Shown here: piece after piece, positions 1 through 10,849 of the stretch
How the letters are laid out: each line of letters opens with the position of its first letter
Position numbering within the stretch: position 1 is the first letter of the stretch
NCBI GenBank assembly: GCA_032622095.1
Contig: CP136064.1
Location: 129,319,605 to 129,383,604 of the forward strand
Source: Siphonodentalium dalli
Taxonomy: Eukaryota; Mollusca; Scaphopoda; Gadilida; Siphonodentaliidae
DNA length: 64,000 nucleotides
Reading direction: 5' to 3'
The notes under the pieces: generated by a model
What the model saw: only the letters and a program-made list of their open reading frames with translations
Database searches by the model: none
What the model was told of the DNA's origin: nothing
Made by a program: the position numbers and the translations under genes

Positions 1-504
1 TTCCCAAATCTATTTTTAGAGTCGTATGCGTTTTCCTCTTTGCCGAGCTTTGCAGATGCGAACTATTCTTATTAAAAGCAATCAAAACAAGGTTACACGT
101 ATAATACACAGTGGAAATAATCTACAACAACTGTAATTCATGCAGGTATAATAGATAACTGCGCAATCGGTCATCCAAATTCATTTTTAGGGCTGTTGTA
201 TAGTTTGATCAACTTTCTCAGAAAAATAAAAACAGGCCGAAATCTCGTTTTGGTTTCGGTTTGATGGATGACTAAGTGAGTTCAAAATATCAACAAAAAA
301 AGATATTAGGGGTAATTATGCTATAATTATGTCAAATTATAATATATGCTAGCTTCTTAGTGTTGTTTTTCAACTGTCTGGGGTAATTTCTGTCAGAAAA
401 TCTCTGAAGTATGAATGTATGCCAGGCCAATTGTGTCAAAATGCACCAGTATCACAAAATATGATGCATCTGATATCTTAGGGAATGTTGGAAATAATAC
501 ATAC

Positions 505-718
505 AGTGTAATTATTTGCTTCAATGTGTTATAAAGTTTCAGTTTTGAATGAGGTATTGATGAAATAGGGGCAAAATAGACAGCCTCATACATCCATATC
601 ATCAAGCTCACTTCATTGCCAACTTGGCTTCCCATACCAAAAAATAGTCCCATAAAGCAAATGGCCACATATTTGTGTTCAACTGATGGAGGGTGCCTTG
701 AACTCAATGGAGTTGCAG
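505..718 (-). CDS. possible internal exon of a membrane protein
   Basis: On the minus strand an acceptor (ctgttttag) at 719-720 opens a stop-free stretch of about 71 codons that ends at a good donor (GTATGT, GT at 504-503). The peptide has a hydrophobic segment, YVAICFMGLFFGMGSQVGNE, and a second one around MIWMYEAVYFAPISS. This looks more protein-like than the surrounding random frames, and both splice signals are present. I do not recognise the family and see no neighbouring exon of the same gene, so it could be chance in AT-rich DNA. Confidence 0.3.
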
Positions 719-1355
719 CTAAAACAGTGAGTTATTTTATAAAATGATGGTCCCTCTCCTCATCCTGGAATCCTAATCTATAAGATGCCACAATAATTAT
801 GTTTGCTTGCTTTATTAGTTCTGACTTCTGGTGATTGGCATACTTTCGTTCACTTTCCAGTTAATTTTCTCAATGAAATATATCTTTTAAAAATATGGAT
901 GTGATGCCAAAAACAATTTCAATCATATTCCTATGTCATTGTGAAATTTCATTTAATTGGAGTTATAGTCTTGCAATGATTGGCATTCATCGGAGTGAGG
1001 GGTATAAAAGCTCATTCGGTCATCTTTGTCACGCTTAGGATATCCTTAAATATTGTGTCACAATAATCGCTTGTACCAAATATCAATAAGAAATTACAGA
1101 CAGTTTTGAGAAAATCCTTTTCGAAAAAGACCAGGAAATGTTGACAAAACGTCGGTTGGCCCTTAACATCGGCTATTGTCACGTATTCGCCATATTACGA
1201 CCCGATTGGCTAAAATATACACGAGAGACATCTGGTGTTACACACATATAGTTTACTCATGTTGGAGCGTTTCAAAAAAACCTGTCTTCAATCAGTAATT
1301 GTAATGTTCTAAATATAGTAATATTTCTGTCCTCGCCCTTATAAAAAACACACTG
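719..1355. other. unannotated spacer
   Basis: No coding exon or repeat is recognised here. A canonical TATA-box word (TATAAAAG) lies at about 1003-1010 on the plus strand, but no gene follows it, so I do not call a promoter. Confidence 0.4.
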
Positions 1356-1359
1356 TGAG

Positions 1360-2045
1360 AAACCATGGCAAATACACCGTGGTATTTACCGTGGTGATTG
1401 GAACAGGTAATTCTGGTAAAATTTGTCTATAGAATCGTCAACATATTATACGCACATATGTAGACCCACCCATGTATTTTTACTCCAGTGAAATGGAACC
1501 ATCCATGTATTTCACCAAGGTATTTTAACGGGATGTAAGTGTGTATGTGGTGGTTCTACCAGGGTAATTTACCTCGATATTAAGGTAATTTACCACGGTA
1601 GTACCGGGTTGCAGTTTTAGAAACCTTAAAATTTGAGACAACGTATTTGAGGTCATATGAATGGCACATGTAATTACATAAGGTGTAAAACTTCTGGACT
1701 TAGCTGACCTATTTATAAGAATATTATTTCCCCATTTTGTTAACTTTTGAGTATGACACCGGGTACAATCGTTTTCCATTGATTAACTAACAAAATATGA
1801 TTTTATTCTCATAATAAGAGACAGAAAACATATTAGCTGTGTGTTGTGTTATTTTGAAATAGAGTTATCGCTGATGCCCGTGTAAAATACTCTGATAAAA
1901 AGCCATGTAAAACCCACGTAAAAAGGAAATACTCTTGTAAATTCCAAGTAATGGCATTGTGTACCCCACTTATATTATACTCTGGTAAATCCTGGTGTAT
2001 TACAATTACATACAAAACATTAACTAACACGGGAGGGTACAAGCA
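1360..2045. repeat. degenerate foldback with GTATTTTAC-type motif arms
   Basis: The left part (about 1360-1615) contains many versions of GTATTTACC, GTATTTTA and GGTAATTTACC. The right part (about 1880-2045) contains the complements (GTAAAATAC, GTAAATTCC, GGTAAATCC). This resembles the motif-armed foldbacks at 9.6, 22.8 and 36.5 kb but is much more diverged. The ends cannot be placed exactly. Small ORFs here are by-products. Confidence 0.4.
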
Positions 2046-2302
2046 ATTTAGAGATTTATTGGACTCCACCTTGCAGTGTTGTTTCCATTTTGAACTTAAC
2101 TATACAAAAACAATAAACACAACCCAACCTACCTAAATTCGTGTCCATGCATGGTTAAAATACGTTTTGTATGATCAGAGTATAGAATTAAATCAAGTCT
2201 GAATCGCTCCATAGACAACATACAAGAATTTAGTCTCGAAATTAGACTAAGCTTCATACTACCATTCCCCTTGTATTACTTGTATAGTATTGTATGATAG
2301 CG

Positions 2303-2394
2303 AATTTCTCGCGTTCTGATGGGCTGCATACTTCTATACTATATTACGATATTATATCGCACGTGACTTTCTCGCATTCTGATTGGCTGCACAC
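2303..2394. repeat. direct repeat containing an inverted CCAAT word
   Basis: Two copies of the block TTTCTCGCRTTCTGATKGGC (about 2305-2325 and 2368-2388) are each followed by a TATA-rich stretch. A third instance, TTTCTCGCATTCTGATTGGT, lies at about 34835. The block is evidently dispersed. Nothing shows it acts as a promoter here. Confidence 0.5.
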
Positions 2395-3145
2395 TGCTAT
2401 AATATATAAGATAGTATCCCAGTAGGATTCCTACATGCCTACTATTCTTTTTCTATTTATAGTAACAAACTCATTTCGCGAAATGGACCTATCCGTACGT
2501 ACCGCCCACCAATAGGCTACATGGTTACTGTTACTAAGCACCACAAGCCATCTCAATGTCGCTACATATTCATTACTAAAATGGCTTCCGATGAGAACGG
2601 ACTGTGTTGTTAAACGCCATGTAACATGATAATTTAGCTTCTTTCTGAGTTTCACGATTTTCAAGATGCCTATGTGTGTATATATGCATCTTATAAAAGT
2701 GACTATCGTTAGATATAAACAAAAATAGAACCAGATTTAAACAAAAAAAACAGGTGTGATTGTTATGCCTTTTCCGATAACCAACAAAGATCGATGTTTA
2801 CGTTGTATCTAAACTTTGTAAATGAAGCCATTATATAACTTCAATATCAAATAGCAAATTTAATATCGAAGCAATGCTAATAGTTCACACCTTGATGAAA
2901 TAAACCAAACGGATGTGTACATGTGGTAATTAATCTATAATCCCTCTTTTGTCGAAATAAATATAACGATATCAGTTCCCATACCTCGAGCCCCGGTGAG
3001 ATGTTCCCACTTATCCGGCAGGTATTGTTTTGAATATAACTTATTTTTTATACTTGTTGATATATTTGACATATCGTACAGTTAACAAAGTGCGTTCTCA
3101 TTTATGATATTTTGATAAGAATTGTTTTTTCAAAGATATACATAC

Positions 3146-3452
3146 TAGATATTTCTTCCTGGTAGATAGCAGTGACTGGTCTGGATGTATGTCGAACTAA
3201 GGTTTTAAGCTCCGCGATGGTGGTTTCAGCAGCAACGTGGGCCTGGTCTGGGTCGTGGTTATGCTGGCTTTTGTAGGATGTGACGATGTCGTTCTTGGTA
3301 TTTACAGTAGCGCTGAAGGTCTTTGAACAGCATCGCCAATGTACACTGTCGTTTCTTCGAGACTTATCGCAGAACTTATAGTGGTTAAAGACGAGATATT
3401 TACCACCGCGATCATTAGGAACGAAATTAATATGTACTTGAGCGTTTGCCAT
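3146..3452 (-). CDS. FLYWCH-type zinc finger exon (MULE transposase N-terminus type), defective zinc site
   Basis: The frame starts at an ATG (MANAQVHINFVPNDRGGKYL) and matches the FLYWCH plan: aromatic and Leu positions (KYLVFNHYKF), then W-R-C, then the H-N-H pair of SQHNHD. The following segment, AAETTIAELKTLVR, through IYQEE, is also typical of proteins in which FLYWCH precedes a MULE transposase. The second zinc cysteine is replaced by Phe (SKTFSA where a Cys is expected), so the finger is probably not functional. A donor (A|GTATGT, GT at 3145-3144) follows IYQEEIS, so this may be a first coding exon. No MULE catalytic domain is visible downstream. It is most likely a transposon remnant, less likely a domesticated gene. 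Confidence 0.7.
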
Positions 3453-3548
3453 TTTGATATGATCTGTCTTATAAGTATGTGATTTGGGGGGGGGGGGCTA
3501 CCCCGGGATGGTCGAAAGGGCCGATAGACCCTTTCCTTCACCCCTCAT

Positions 3549-3563
3549 TTTATTGCCTTTATT
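3549..3563 (-). terminator. tandem poly(A) signals (AATAAA x2)
   Basis: AATAAAGGCAATAAAA reads on the minus strand about 60 bases after the TAA of the terminal exon at 3625-3802. Confidence 0.5.
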
Positions 3564-3624
3564 GGAATCATGAAAAAAAATGAAGATGAAGATGAAGATG
3601 AAGGAGACGGCGCTGGTTTCTGTC

Positions 3625-3802
3625 TTAATTGTCGTAGTTGGTATTATTTTTCCTGTTGTTCCATTTTTCAGCTTCTGACATCACTGCTTCTGCTCTCTTC
3701 TGCATATTTTGTAGATTTTCTTCATCTTCGGTAGGAGCAGGGGGTGGTGATTCCTGCTCCTCTTCCGCGATGCTGACGGGGGACACCGGAGGTGATCTGT
3801 CT
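3625..3802 (-). CDS. terminal coding exon, acidic/Pro-rich then helical tail, unknown gene
   Basis: An acceptor (aattacag) at 3803-3805 opens a 58-codon frame. It contains DRSPPVSPVSIAEEEQESPP, then a likely amphipathic helix (NLQNMQKRAEAVMSEAEKW), and ends at TAA (3625-3627). The first base completes a split codon from an upstream exon that I could not find. Two AATAAA signals follow on the same strand (3558-3563 and 3549-3554), as expected for a real 3' end. A GAAGAT-type short repeat lies in the 3' UTR. Function is unknown. The FLYWCH exon lies beyond this poly(A) site, so the two are probably separate units. Confidence 0.5.
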
Positions 3803-4032
3803 CTGTAATTTATATGTTAGCGTGAGAACGTGATTATCTCTGGAAATCACTCACTTGAGTTGTTTTCAGTGACAAGAGTTCATATCGTGATATACAGTCA
3901 TTGCCGGTAAGTTTGGGCTACACTTTGCTTAAAAAACACTGCTTGTGATAATGGGATCACTAGTCACGCATTGTAAAAACAGACTATAACCTGCCGGCTC
4001 GGATGCATTCACAGATCCCTGCCGGATAAGTG

Positions 4033-5769
4033 AGAATAAGCCGCCCCGGTGACATCAGACCGGATGCAAAGGATTATCAAATAATGGTCTTTTAAAATTC
4101 CACATCCTATTTTTCCGTCACTAAATTACATTAAAGAAAACGCCGACTATCATGGAGTCAGTTACATGTTGCCGTGATTGTGGTCGTTGGCATTGTTTAA
4201 TCCAGCGTAAACATATGTCTTAGTTACTTTTTTATTAAGGAAACGGAACTAAAACATGCGTATAAATATCGTTCGTCAACCGGACATGTCCCCCATGTAT
4301 ACATTTCAACACCATTGTAGCTTTCTAACACATATTTTGCTCTCGTGTTCGTAAATTTCCTATGGCTTACAATGGTTGTTAAGGAACCGCTTGTGGTGTC
4401 TTTCATTTCACCCAAACCTTGGGTGTTTATCTCACAGTTGTTTCTGAAATGATCTGTGTGTCGACTGAGAACACATGGAGGATTTGTGTAAATGTTAGCC
4501 CAAACTACATTTCGAAGTAACGACGGCTTTGTTGCTTATATCGAGGAATAATACCGCATCAGATGAATTCAGCCCAAATATATTACAGGTGTCGAGGGTC
4601 TAACTCTATACTGAGCAATAAAAAAGTAATATAATAAATATCGAGTATATTTAATTTAACGCCAATGGGTCGTTTATGTGCGTTTAAGAGTGTATTTATG
4701 CCTAAAGCAAAGTGAAATAACGATCTTAAAATGAATTGGCCGGTATATTTTATTAGTTATCAGGGTTACCAGGGTCGTAGTTGCATAAATTACAATATAT
4801 CTTATTTTTATGCTAAGATAATTGCGTGGTTATTTGTTATGGCTTGATCGGTATTGAGGTTAACACAAATCCCATATATGGAAATTCCAAATATGGAAAT
4901 TGACTTGCGCATGCGCAAAACAGATACAATGGTCTTACTAAAAACGAAGCAATAAACGATTGATAACAATAAAAACAATATTTCTGAATTTTATGTTAAG
5001 ATTATTGCTTGGTATTTGTTTCCAACCAGATATCAGCTCTCGGTAATATTGATGGAATTTCGACCAGAGACATTTTCGACCCACCTACTCTCGAGGTATT
5101 AATCGCCTTGAGAAGCGAAGAAATATTGTCCAGTTCTACGTCTAAAATTCTAAATACGCGTCTTATTCTCACTTATACCATTTTACATCAGTTTTATTCT
5201 ATTTGTTGTTGATTATCTCATTACTTTGATCAAATTTGCGCTTGTGTTATTCTCACAAAAGGTAAATTTGATGCGTGTTTACATTTCACAATTTCGTATG
5301 CCGTGTACACGACATTACAGTAGGCCTAACACTAACAGTCTGCGACGGAATTCGACATGTCCGAGCCATTGATTCCTTAATTACGAGACTAATTAATCGA
5401 ATGAGGTCAAATTTTCGCATATGACATGACTCGTGTGTTATTCTGCACCATTCTGACGAGTGCCGACTTTCATTTCGCATTAGTTTCGTTTTTATCGAAA
5501 TATAACCGTTCTCTATGGAGATTCCCATGTAAATTTTTCAACCAAAAAAAATTGATTGTTTTGTCAATTTCAAGCTAGCATGGTGAGGGCATAATTTGGC
5601 CTATAGAGTGATGGTGGACGTTCCTTGAGTGTGCACAACAAATTTTGGTTCCAACGAAACAGGCTAAAATCCTGAAATTTGTCAACTTTACTTTGCGTGT
5701 GAAGAAAATATTCATTTAAACTTCCAAAATTGGTTGAAATATGCTCAACAACATTCAGTTGAATGGTGA
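4033..5769. other. unannotated AT-rich spacer
   Basis: No gene is recognised. A local direct duplication is visible: TTATGCTAAGATAATTGCGT near 4808 and TTATGTTAAGATTATTGCTT near 4990. Short ORFs here have no recognisable domain. Confidence 0.4.
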
Positions 5770-6235
5770 CATTATTTATAGTCACCGACTAACTTCCACG
5801 ATGAATCAAATTTGTTTTTATTGGTGACAATTATGACGCGAGAGATAAAATGTTAATTTTCTGAAGAAAATGTCAAATTTTAGTTGATATTAATTAATTT
5901 ACTGATTAATATTTGTTCTGAAGGGTATCGGTGTTGGGCAAGGGGCAAGATTCTGGCCTGCGCCTTGGGGGGTGGAGGGCTGCTCAAATTTCAATTTATA
6001 TTGAAAAAATTGTCACGAATAATTTGTCGATCGATTAACATTTTTTCACATTTGCTTATTATCAATTCAGAAAGGGTATCGGGAGGGGGCAAAATTCTGG
6101 CCTGTGCCTTGAGGGGGGTGTGGAGTGCTACCCAAATTTCAATTATTGACAAAATATTTATAATCACCGACTAACTTACACGATGAAATTGATATGTTTT
6201 TATTGGTGACAATTATGTCGCCAAAGATTACTTTA
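5770..6235. repeat. nested direct duplications
   Basis: A segment with CACCGACTAACTTMCACGAT and TTTTTATTGGTGACAATTAT occurs near 5780 and again near 6166. Within this, GGGCAAGGGGCAAGATTCTG (near 5935) and a close copy (near 6080) form a second repeat of about 150 bp. The ORF at 5884-6174 is produced by this duplication and is not a gene. Confidence 0.6.
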
Positions 6236-6765
6236 TACCTGTAGTCCCATCAATTACTATAGAATTCAGGCACTATCTCTAGAGATAATTCAGATCGTGA
6301 CCCCCCCCCCCCCCCCATTTTATAGCTTTGGTGCAACAGTACAGTACTACAGTTTTGATGCATTGTAGGTCAACATTGGTCGTTATCGCTCTGCTAATTA
6401 ATATCATTCCATCAGTATGAACTCCTAATTCCACATATAGCCCACCCTACCCCCCCCCCAATGTATCGGTACTTAGGCTTTAACATACCAAGTTACGCTG
6501 CATACAGTACACACCAGACATCGCGAAATGTAAATGCACTTCAAGTTTGCATTTTTTTAGAAAAACACAGGTGAAAACAGTTCAAAACACGGCTACATAG
6601 GAAATGTTTGCACAGGAATATATGTGAACTCGTATCTGTGAGGTGAACTTGTTCAAAAAGAAAGAAAGGTCCCAAATCAAGGTCCCTGTCCAAATCCTCA
6701 AATCCTCGAGGAGGAATATTCCACTCGCCTGGGCTCGTGGACTATTCTTCCTCTCTGACCAATAT
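6236..6765. other. spacer with poly-C runs
   Basis: C homopolymers occur at about 6301-6316 and 6451-6459. No gene is recognised. Confidence 0.5.
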
Positions 6766-6965
6766 TTTGGAATTTTTGTATTTTTGGTATTTGAAGCCTC
6801 GAACAAAGAAACCCGAAATGCAAATGAATTCCGTGTACCGAAATATAATAATGAGTCTCATCGCAAATCATTTGTCCTAATAACGGCAAGAAATTGGAAC
6901 ACACTTGATCGAAACTAGCAAAATACAGAAGATCCACGTGAATTTAAGCAATTGATAAACTCAAA
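6766..6965 (+). pseudogene. non-LTR retrotransposon RT C-terminal remnant
   Basis: The plus-strand frame reads NEFRVPKYNNESHRKSFV, then TARNWNTLDRN, a stop codon, then EDPREFKQLINS. The arrangement VPxxNxxxxRKSF, then ARxWNxL, then DPxxFK is the usual C-terminus of LINE reverse transcriptase proteins. The in-frame stop and 5' truncation mark it as dead. A GT/GC-rich low-complexity tail (about 7010-7045) follows. Confidence 0.55.
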
Positions 6966-7057
6966 TATAATCACCTGCTGTCGTCAAAAGAATGCCGTAA
7001 ATTGTAAAATCGTGCGTGCGTTTTTGAGTGTGTGCGTGCGTGCGTGTGTTATATCAA

Positions 7058-7159
7058 GGTTATTGGACGAGCTACTGGACATTCGTAAACTAGATGGTCG
7101 AGGGCGTAATAGCACGAGACCATTTAGTTAACGAATGTCCAATAGCGAGTCCATTAACC
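7058..7159. repeat. imperfect 42-bp-arm hairpin
   Basis: The left arm starts GGTTATTGGACGAGCTACTG. The complement of the right arm starts GGTTAATGGACTCGCTATTG. About 36 of 42 positions pair around a loop of about 18 bases. It is probably a solo foldback or MITE. Confidence 0.65.
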
Positions 7160-7422
7160 GACTTTAAACACAGTTTTATAACATACAAGGAGAAATGGCA
7201 TTGATACAGATAAAAAAAATCGATAAATATCCATAAATGAGACGTTTACGAATGTTTTTTTCTGGGGCAGACAGAAAAACACGTCACTTGACACGGCTCG
7301 TGTTAGTGGGTTTTTGTCGCGGTAACAATTGTCCAGTCATGAGTCATATACAGCTGTCCAGTAAATATTTGTTCGAAAATAGACTTCGATAGACACAGAA
7401 TTAATAAAATGGTTGTTTCCGC

Positions 7423-7448
7423 TATATATATATATATATATATATATA
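7423..7448. repeat. (TA)n microsatellite
   Basis: An uninterrupted TA dinucleotide run of about 26 bp. Confidence 0.9.
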
Positions 7449-7499
7449 CTGTTGACGGAATCATCTGTATTTTGGGCACGAATGCATTTTAGGGTAGTT

Positions 7500-8139
7500 T
7501 TGACTCGCGAATTATCAAAGTAATATAATTCGACACAGAAGAACAGTGACTGTATTATGATGACGTGTTATGTGATAGATCCAACTGGTATGCAAATTAA
7601 CATGCTGCTTATTTCTGCCAAGGAATTGTATTACGTGGAGTTTATAAGCGCTATGCAGATGTTTGTCATTACATGTACCCCGCGAGAATCGGTTCGAAAT
7701 CTGCACGTGTCTCGGCGCCCTTCCGGTCACAAATGTCAGGGTCGGCTCCAAACTTGAATTAAACAGCGACAAAGGTGAGTTAATGCAGAATATAACACAC
7801 AATGCATACTCCACAATGATTACTAGTATCGAATCAGTAGCTTTTATGGAGTATTATGCGATAAGATTTGTTTATTTTACTTGTTTAAAAAAGTCATTAT
7901 TTCCAAGTGCATTTTCAATGGAATATTCCACCAATTTCCACGAGTGATTAACCGCAATTCTGGAAGTTACGCTTGAGTATACTGTTGCTCAATGTTAGAT
8001 ACATACATTTCCTAGCTCCCAAACCACAAGCAAGTTTAGTATTATACTTGTATGCCACAAAAAATGAATCTTAAAATGACCCGAAAATGTCACGGTTCCC
8101 TTCCGGTCAACTGTAATTCATGACCCAGTTCCGAATCTG
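7500..8139. other. unannotated spacer
   Basis: Overlapping short ORFs on both strands have no recognisable domain. No repeat with a partner in the window was noticed. Confidence 0.35.
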
Positions 8140-8930
8140 CACGTATTTAGTTTTCGCATTATAGTCGGATTCCTTATGTCGAAAAAAATGGTCGCGCGTT
8201 TTCGGAATGTTAAAAGCGATATGAGAACAGTTTCGATACCACCAGCAAGTTCGGTAAGTGGCTTTCTTTGTTCTTAGAAATCTAAAAACATGGAGAGATC
8301 TTGCCACAAATTACTTAATTTCAAATCTCAATGTGGAATTTTATCATAAAATCGTCAGATGAATTGTATTTATGACTGCATTTTCAATTTTCTTTACCAA
8401 ATATTGTATATTCTTAAAATCAGCTAGATCACATATAGACGAACATGAATAATCTACTAGGATGTCTTGATCATATACCACAAACAAAACTTCGATACAT
8501 CGATTTTTGGTGAAGATATCGCAGAAAAGCTAACCCTACCCCCCACCCTCGCTGATTTCACAAGTCAGATTCCTTTGGTAGAAAACAACGGTTGCGCAAT
8601 TTCGGATTGTCTAAAACGACATGCGAACGGGTTATTTATCAATAGCGTGTCTACTTTCAGAGTTTACCTGTGTCCAGTTGAAACTTTATTTTTAAAAAAA
8701 GTGTTTCTGGACTGTTTTAAGAATTTAAAGAGCGTTTGCTTATTATATATTAAATATTAATCATCATAACTAACCTTCTGGTGGATGTGCGAATTGAAAT
8801 TAACAAATTTATCAAATATGGCGGTATACTTTCAGAGTCTACTTGTTTCCAGTCTGACATTTTAGTGGAAACAAATTGTTTGGACGGTTTAAAAAATTTA
8901 AAGAGCGTTTACAGTTTATTAACTTAAACG
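8140..8930. repeat. diverged direct repeats sharing an AATTTAAAGAGCGTTT block
   Basis: The block around 8150-8270 (TCGGATTCCTTATG, then GGTCGCGCGTTTTCGGAATG) resembles 8565-8640 (CAGATTCCTTTGG, then GGTTGCGCAATTTCGGATTG). The block at 8655-8740 resembles 8825-8915, both ending in AATTTAAAGAGCGTTT. The AATTTAAAGAGCGTTT end also occurs in both arms of the foldback at 56.8-58.5 kb, so this is one dispersed family. Confidence 0.5.
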
Positions 8931-9234
8931 ATTAGCCTTTTCATGAATTGTGCGAGTTGATATTATGCACATATGTCAAGTATGACTCTGAAATGTATCT
9001 TTGAGAATGATGTCGTCAGATAAGTCTCCGCGGGTAGTGTACTACAGTTGGGAAGAAAACTAACGTTGGACCCTATAATGTTCACAGTGGTGGAACTTAA
9101 TGGCTATCATATATGCATGGCTCTTACATGTAATCTATCATAACTACATGTGATTTTACCAAATTAACTTGCAATATAGTCAGGCCACCAGATACAGTGG
9201 TTGATTAAAAATGTGGTTCATATCAATCATTGGG

Positions 9235-9394
9235 GTGATAGGAAGACAGTGGGGTGATAGGAAGACAGTCAGTCATGACTATATCACCCCTAGCAATATA
9301 CATGTATAGTCTATCAATATTATATTTATTTGTAATTGTACTTTCCATGTGTGTATATTGTAAATAAAATTATCCTATCCTATCATATCATATA
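9235..9394 (+). mobile_element. SINE- or LINE-3'-end-like unit with TCCTA tail, copy 1
   Basis: The sequence carries GGAAGACAGTCAGTCATGAC, a TATCACCCC box, TGTGTATATTGTAAATAAAA, then a TATCCTATCC tail. A closely similar unit lies at 10605-10724. The shared body with a short tandem tail is typical of the 3' end of a CR1-like LINE or a SINE that uses it. No RNA polymerase III boxes were recognised. Confidence 0.55.
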
Positions 9395-9769
9395 CATCAC
9401 AATCACGTGCTCCAGTGATAATGTCCACTATTCTGCAAATGTAATGTTTATCATGACTACAGTTTCAGAATGTCGTTGTAAAATTGATTGGTGTTGTTTT
9501 TTCATCAATTGACAAAATTAATGTTTATTGCCAGGACGAAGTACCGCATAATACGGAGTTTTGTGCTAACAATTATGCGAGTCATATTTATGTATGTGTC
9601 AGTCAAAACATTTAGGACATGGGAATATTTTTTTTATTTCGTAGCCACGAAATACTAATTCGTTGCCACGAAATAACTAATTGTGATATACGATCGTCAG
9701 TCCCATTGTTGTAAAGGAAGCGGATAGAGATGATCTGGTTGTAGTTGTCCACCATCTTGGCATGATCCA

Positions 9770-10360
9770 CGGCGATTTGAGATAAAGGGTGTTGCAGAGT
9801 GGCCCGTAAAACAAATTAAGTAATCACCATTTCACCAACCCGATCCAAAGTTGCCGCCTTCCTGGGGTGTGTCACATATGGCACCCACGACGTTCAGTAT
9901 ATCTTGGGGCCACCCTACAGCACCAATTCTACCACATCAAACGGTTAAGGGGCCGAGAAATTGTATAGGTGCCATATTTGAACCCATCTGGGGCGACCAT
10001 TTTGGTTCGGGGATGGTGAAAGCCGGTGAATATTTAGTTTGTCTCATCATGGGTCACCCTACAACACACTGTATTCTACCTAAAATGGTGGGGGCAGTTG
10101 CATGGTACCATATATGGACCCCAATGATCATTTATCATCTTCGCTCGAATGGGCTGAAGGTGTGAAAATTGAGCTTGCTTTGCGAGCCACCGTACAGCAC
10201 CCTTTATTTGATCTATATCGGTCAAGTGACCGAGAAATAATGTGTACCCTATTTGACCCCTTCTGAGCGGCGACCATTTTGGATCGGGTATGGTTGAAAG
10301 GGGTGACTATTTATAAGTTTGTTTTGGGCCCAACCTACAAAACCCCTTATTTGACTTAAA
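9770..10360. repeat. internal inverted and tandem repeats of the 9.6-kb foldback
   Basis: A unit containing GCGACCATTTTGGWTCGGG, ATGGTKGAAAG and a CACCCTACAGCACC-like box occurs near 9990 and 10270 in direct orientation (about 280 bp apart). An inverted copy lies near 9835. The ORF at 9851-10165 is an artefact of these repeats. Confidence 0.55.
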
Positions 10361-10604
10361 TCGGCCAATAGATATGCCGAGTGAAATGTCATTCCCATTC
10401 GATCATTTGTGGTAAAAACTAATGAATATTCAGCTTTTCTTGGAGCCACCTGACCCGTGTTTCCCAGTTCTCTCTGGGCTAGTTTATATCGGACGTTCAT
10501 ATCCCCATAGAGCCCGGGTTCTACACCATAAGGGGTTCATAGTAGCTTAATTATCTGCGATCGTACTCATTGGTTCTAAAACATCATCAAGTGTAAACAT
10601 ACCG

Positions 10605-10724
10605 TAGCAGGGTGGCAGTAAGACAGTCTAGCCTGACTATGCCACCCCATCGAATATACAATACAATATTTGTCAAATGTATTACTATGTGTATATTGAA
10701 ATAAAATATCCTATCCTATCATAC
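10605..10724 (+). mobile_element. SINE- or LINE-3'-end-like unit with TCCTA tail, copy 2
   Basis: This is homologous to 9235-9394. It carries GGTGGCAGTAAGACAGTC, GACTATGCCACCCC, GTGTATATTGAAATAAAATA and a TCCTATCCTATC tail. It interrupts the right arm of the 9.6-kb foldback and is therefore younger than that element. Confidence 0.55.
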
Positions 10725-10849
10725 CGTAAAGGTATCTGGATATATGCAAAGGTCAATCAGTTATAATTCGCCACGAATTAGTATTTCGTGGCCACGAATT
10801 AGTATTTCGTGGCCACGAAATAAAAAAAAACAATTTTCCATGTCCTAAA

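Larger units (their letters stand above)
3008..4032. mobile_element. possible DNA element with 15-bp terminal inverted repeats
   Basis: CACTTATCCGGCAGG at 3008-3022 is exactly inverted at 4018-4032 (CCTGCCGGATAAGTG). Just outside each copy is a CCCCGGTG word. The interval holds a FLYWCH domain of the type found at the N-terminus of MULE transposases, so it may be the remains of a MULE or a related element. No target duplication could be read and there is no transposase core. Confidence 0.35.
9611..10849. mobile_element. foldback DNA element with TTTCGTGGCCACGAAA palindrome arms
   Basis: The left end begins TTTAGGACATGG at 9611 and the right end is its inverse (CCATGTCCTAAA, ending 10849). 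Inside each end lie repeated copies of ATTTCGTGGCCACGAAATAC, itself a palindrome: two diverged copies on the left and three on the right. The inner arm is also inverted (9770-9895 against 10250-10360). A SINE-like unit is inserted at 10605-10724. No transposase frame is present, so it would be non-autonomous. No clear target duplication was found. Confidence 0.75.

Noticed and set aside
1003-1010. TATAAAAG as a core promoter
   Set aside because: The word is canonical, but no exon or start signal follows on the plus strand. A single 8-mer is expected by chance in AT-rich DNA; another is at 42204.
5030-5095. A 66-bp phase-0 exon candidate (ISALGNIDGISTRDIFDPPT...) between an acceptor and a weak donor
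   Set aside because: The upstream part duplicates sequence near 4808, the donor (GAG|GTATTA) is weak, and nothing similar is known to me. It is too short to support.
9851-10165. ORF of 104 codons
   Set aside because: It lies in imperfect tandem and inverted repeats of a foldback element; its internal peptide repeats follow the DNA repeats.
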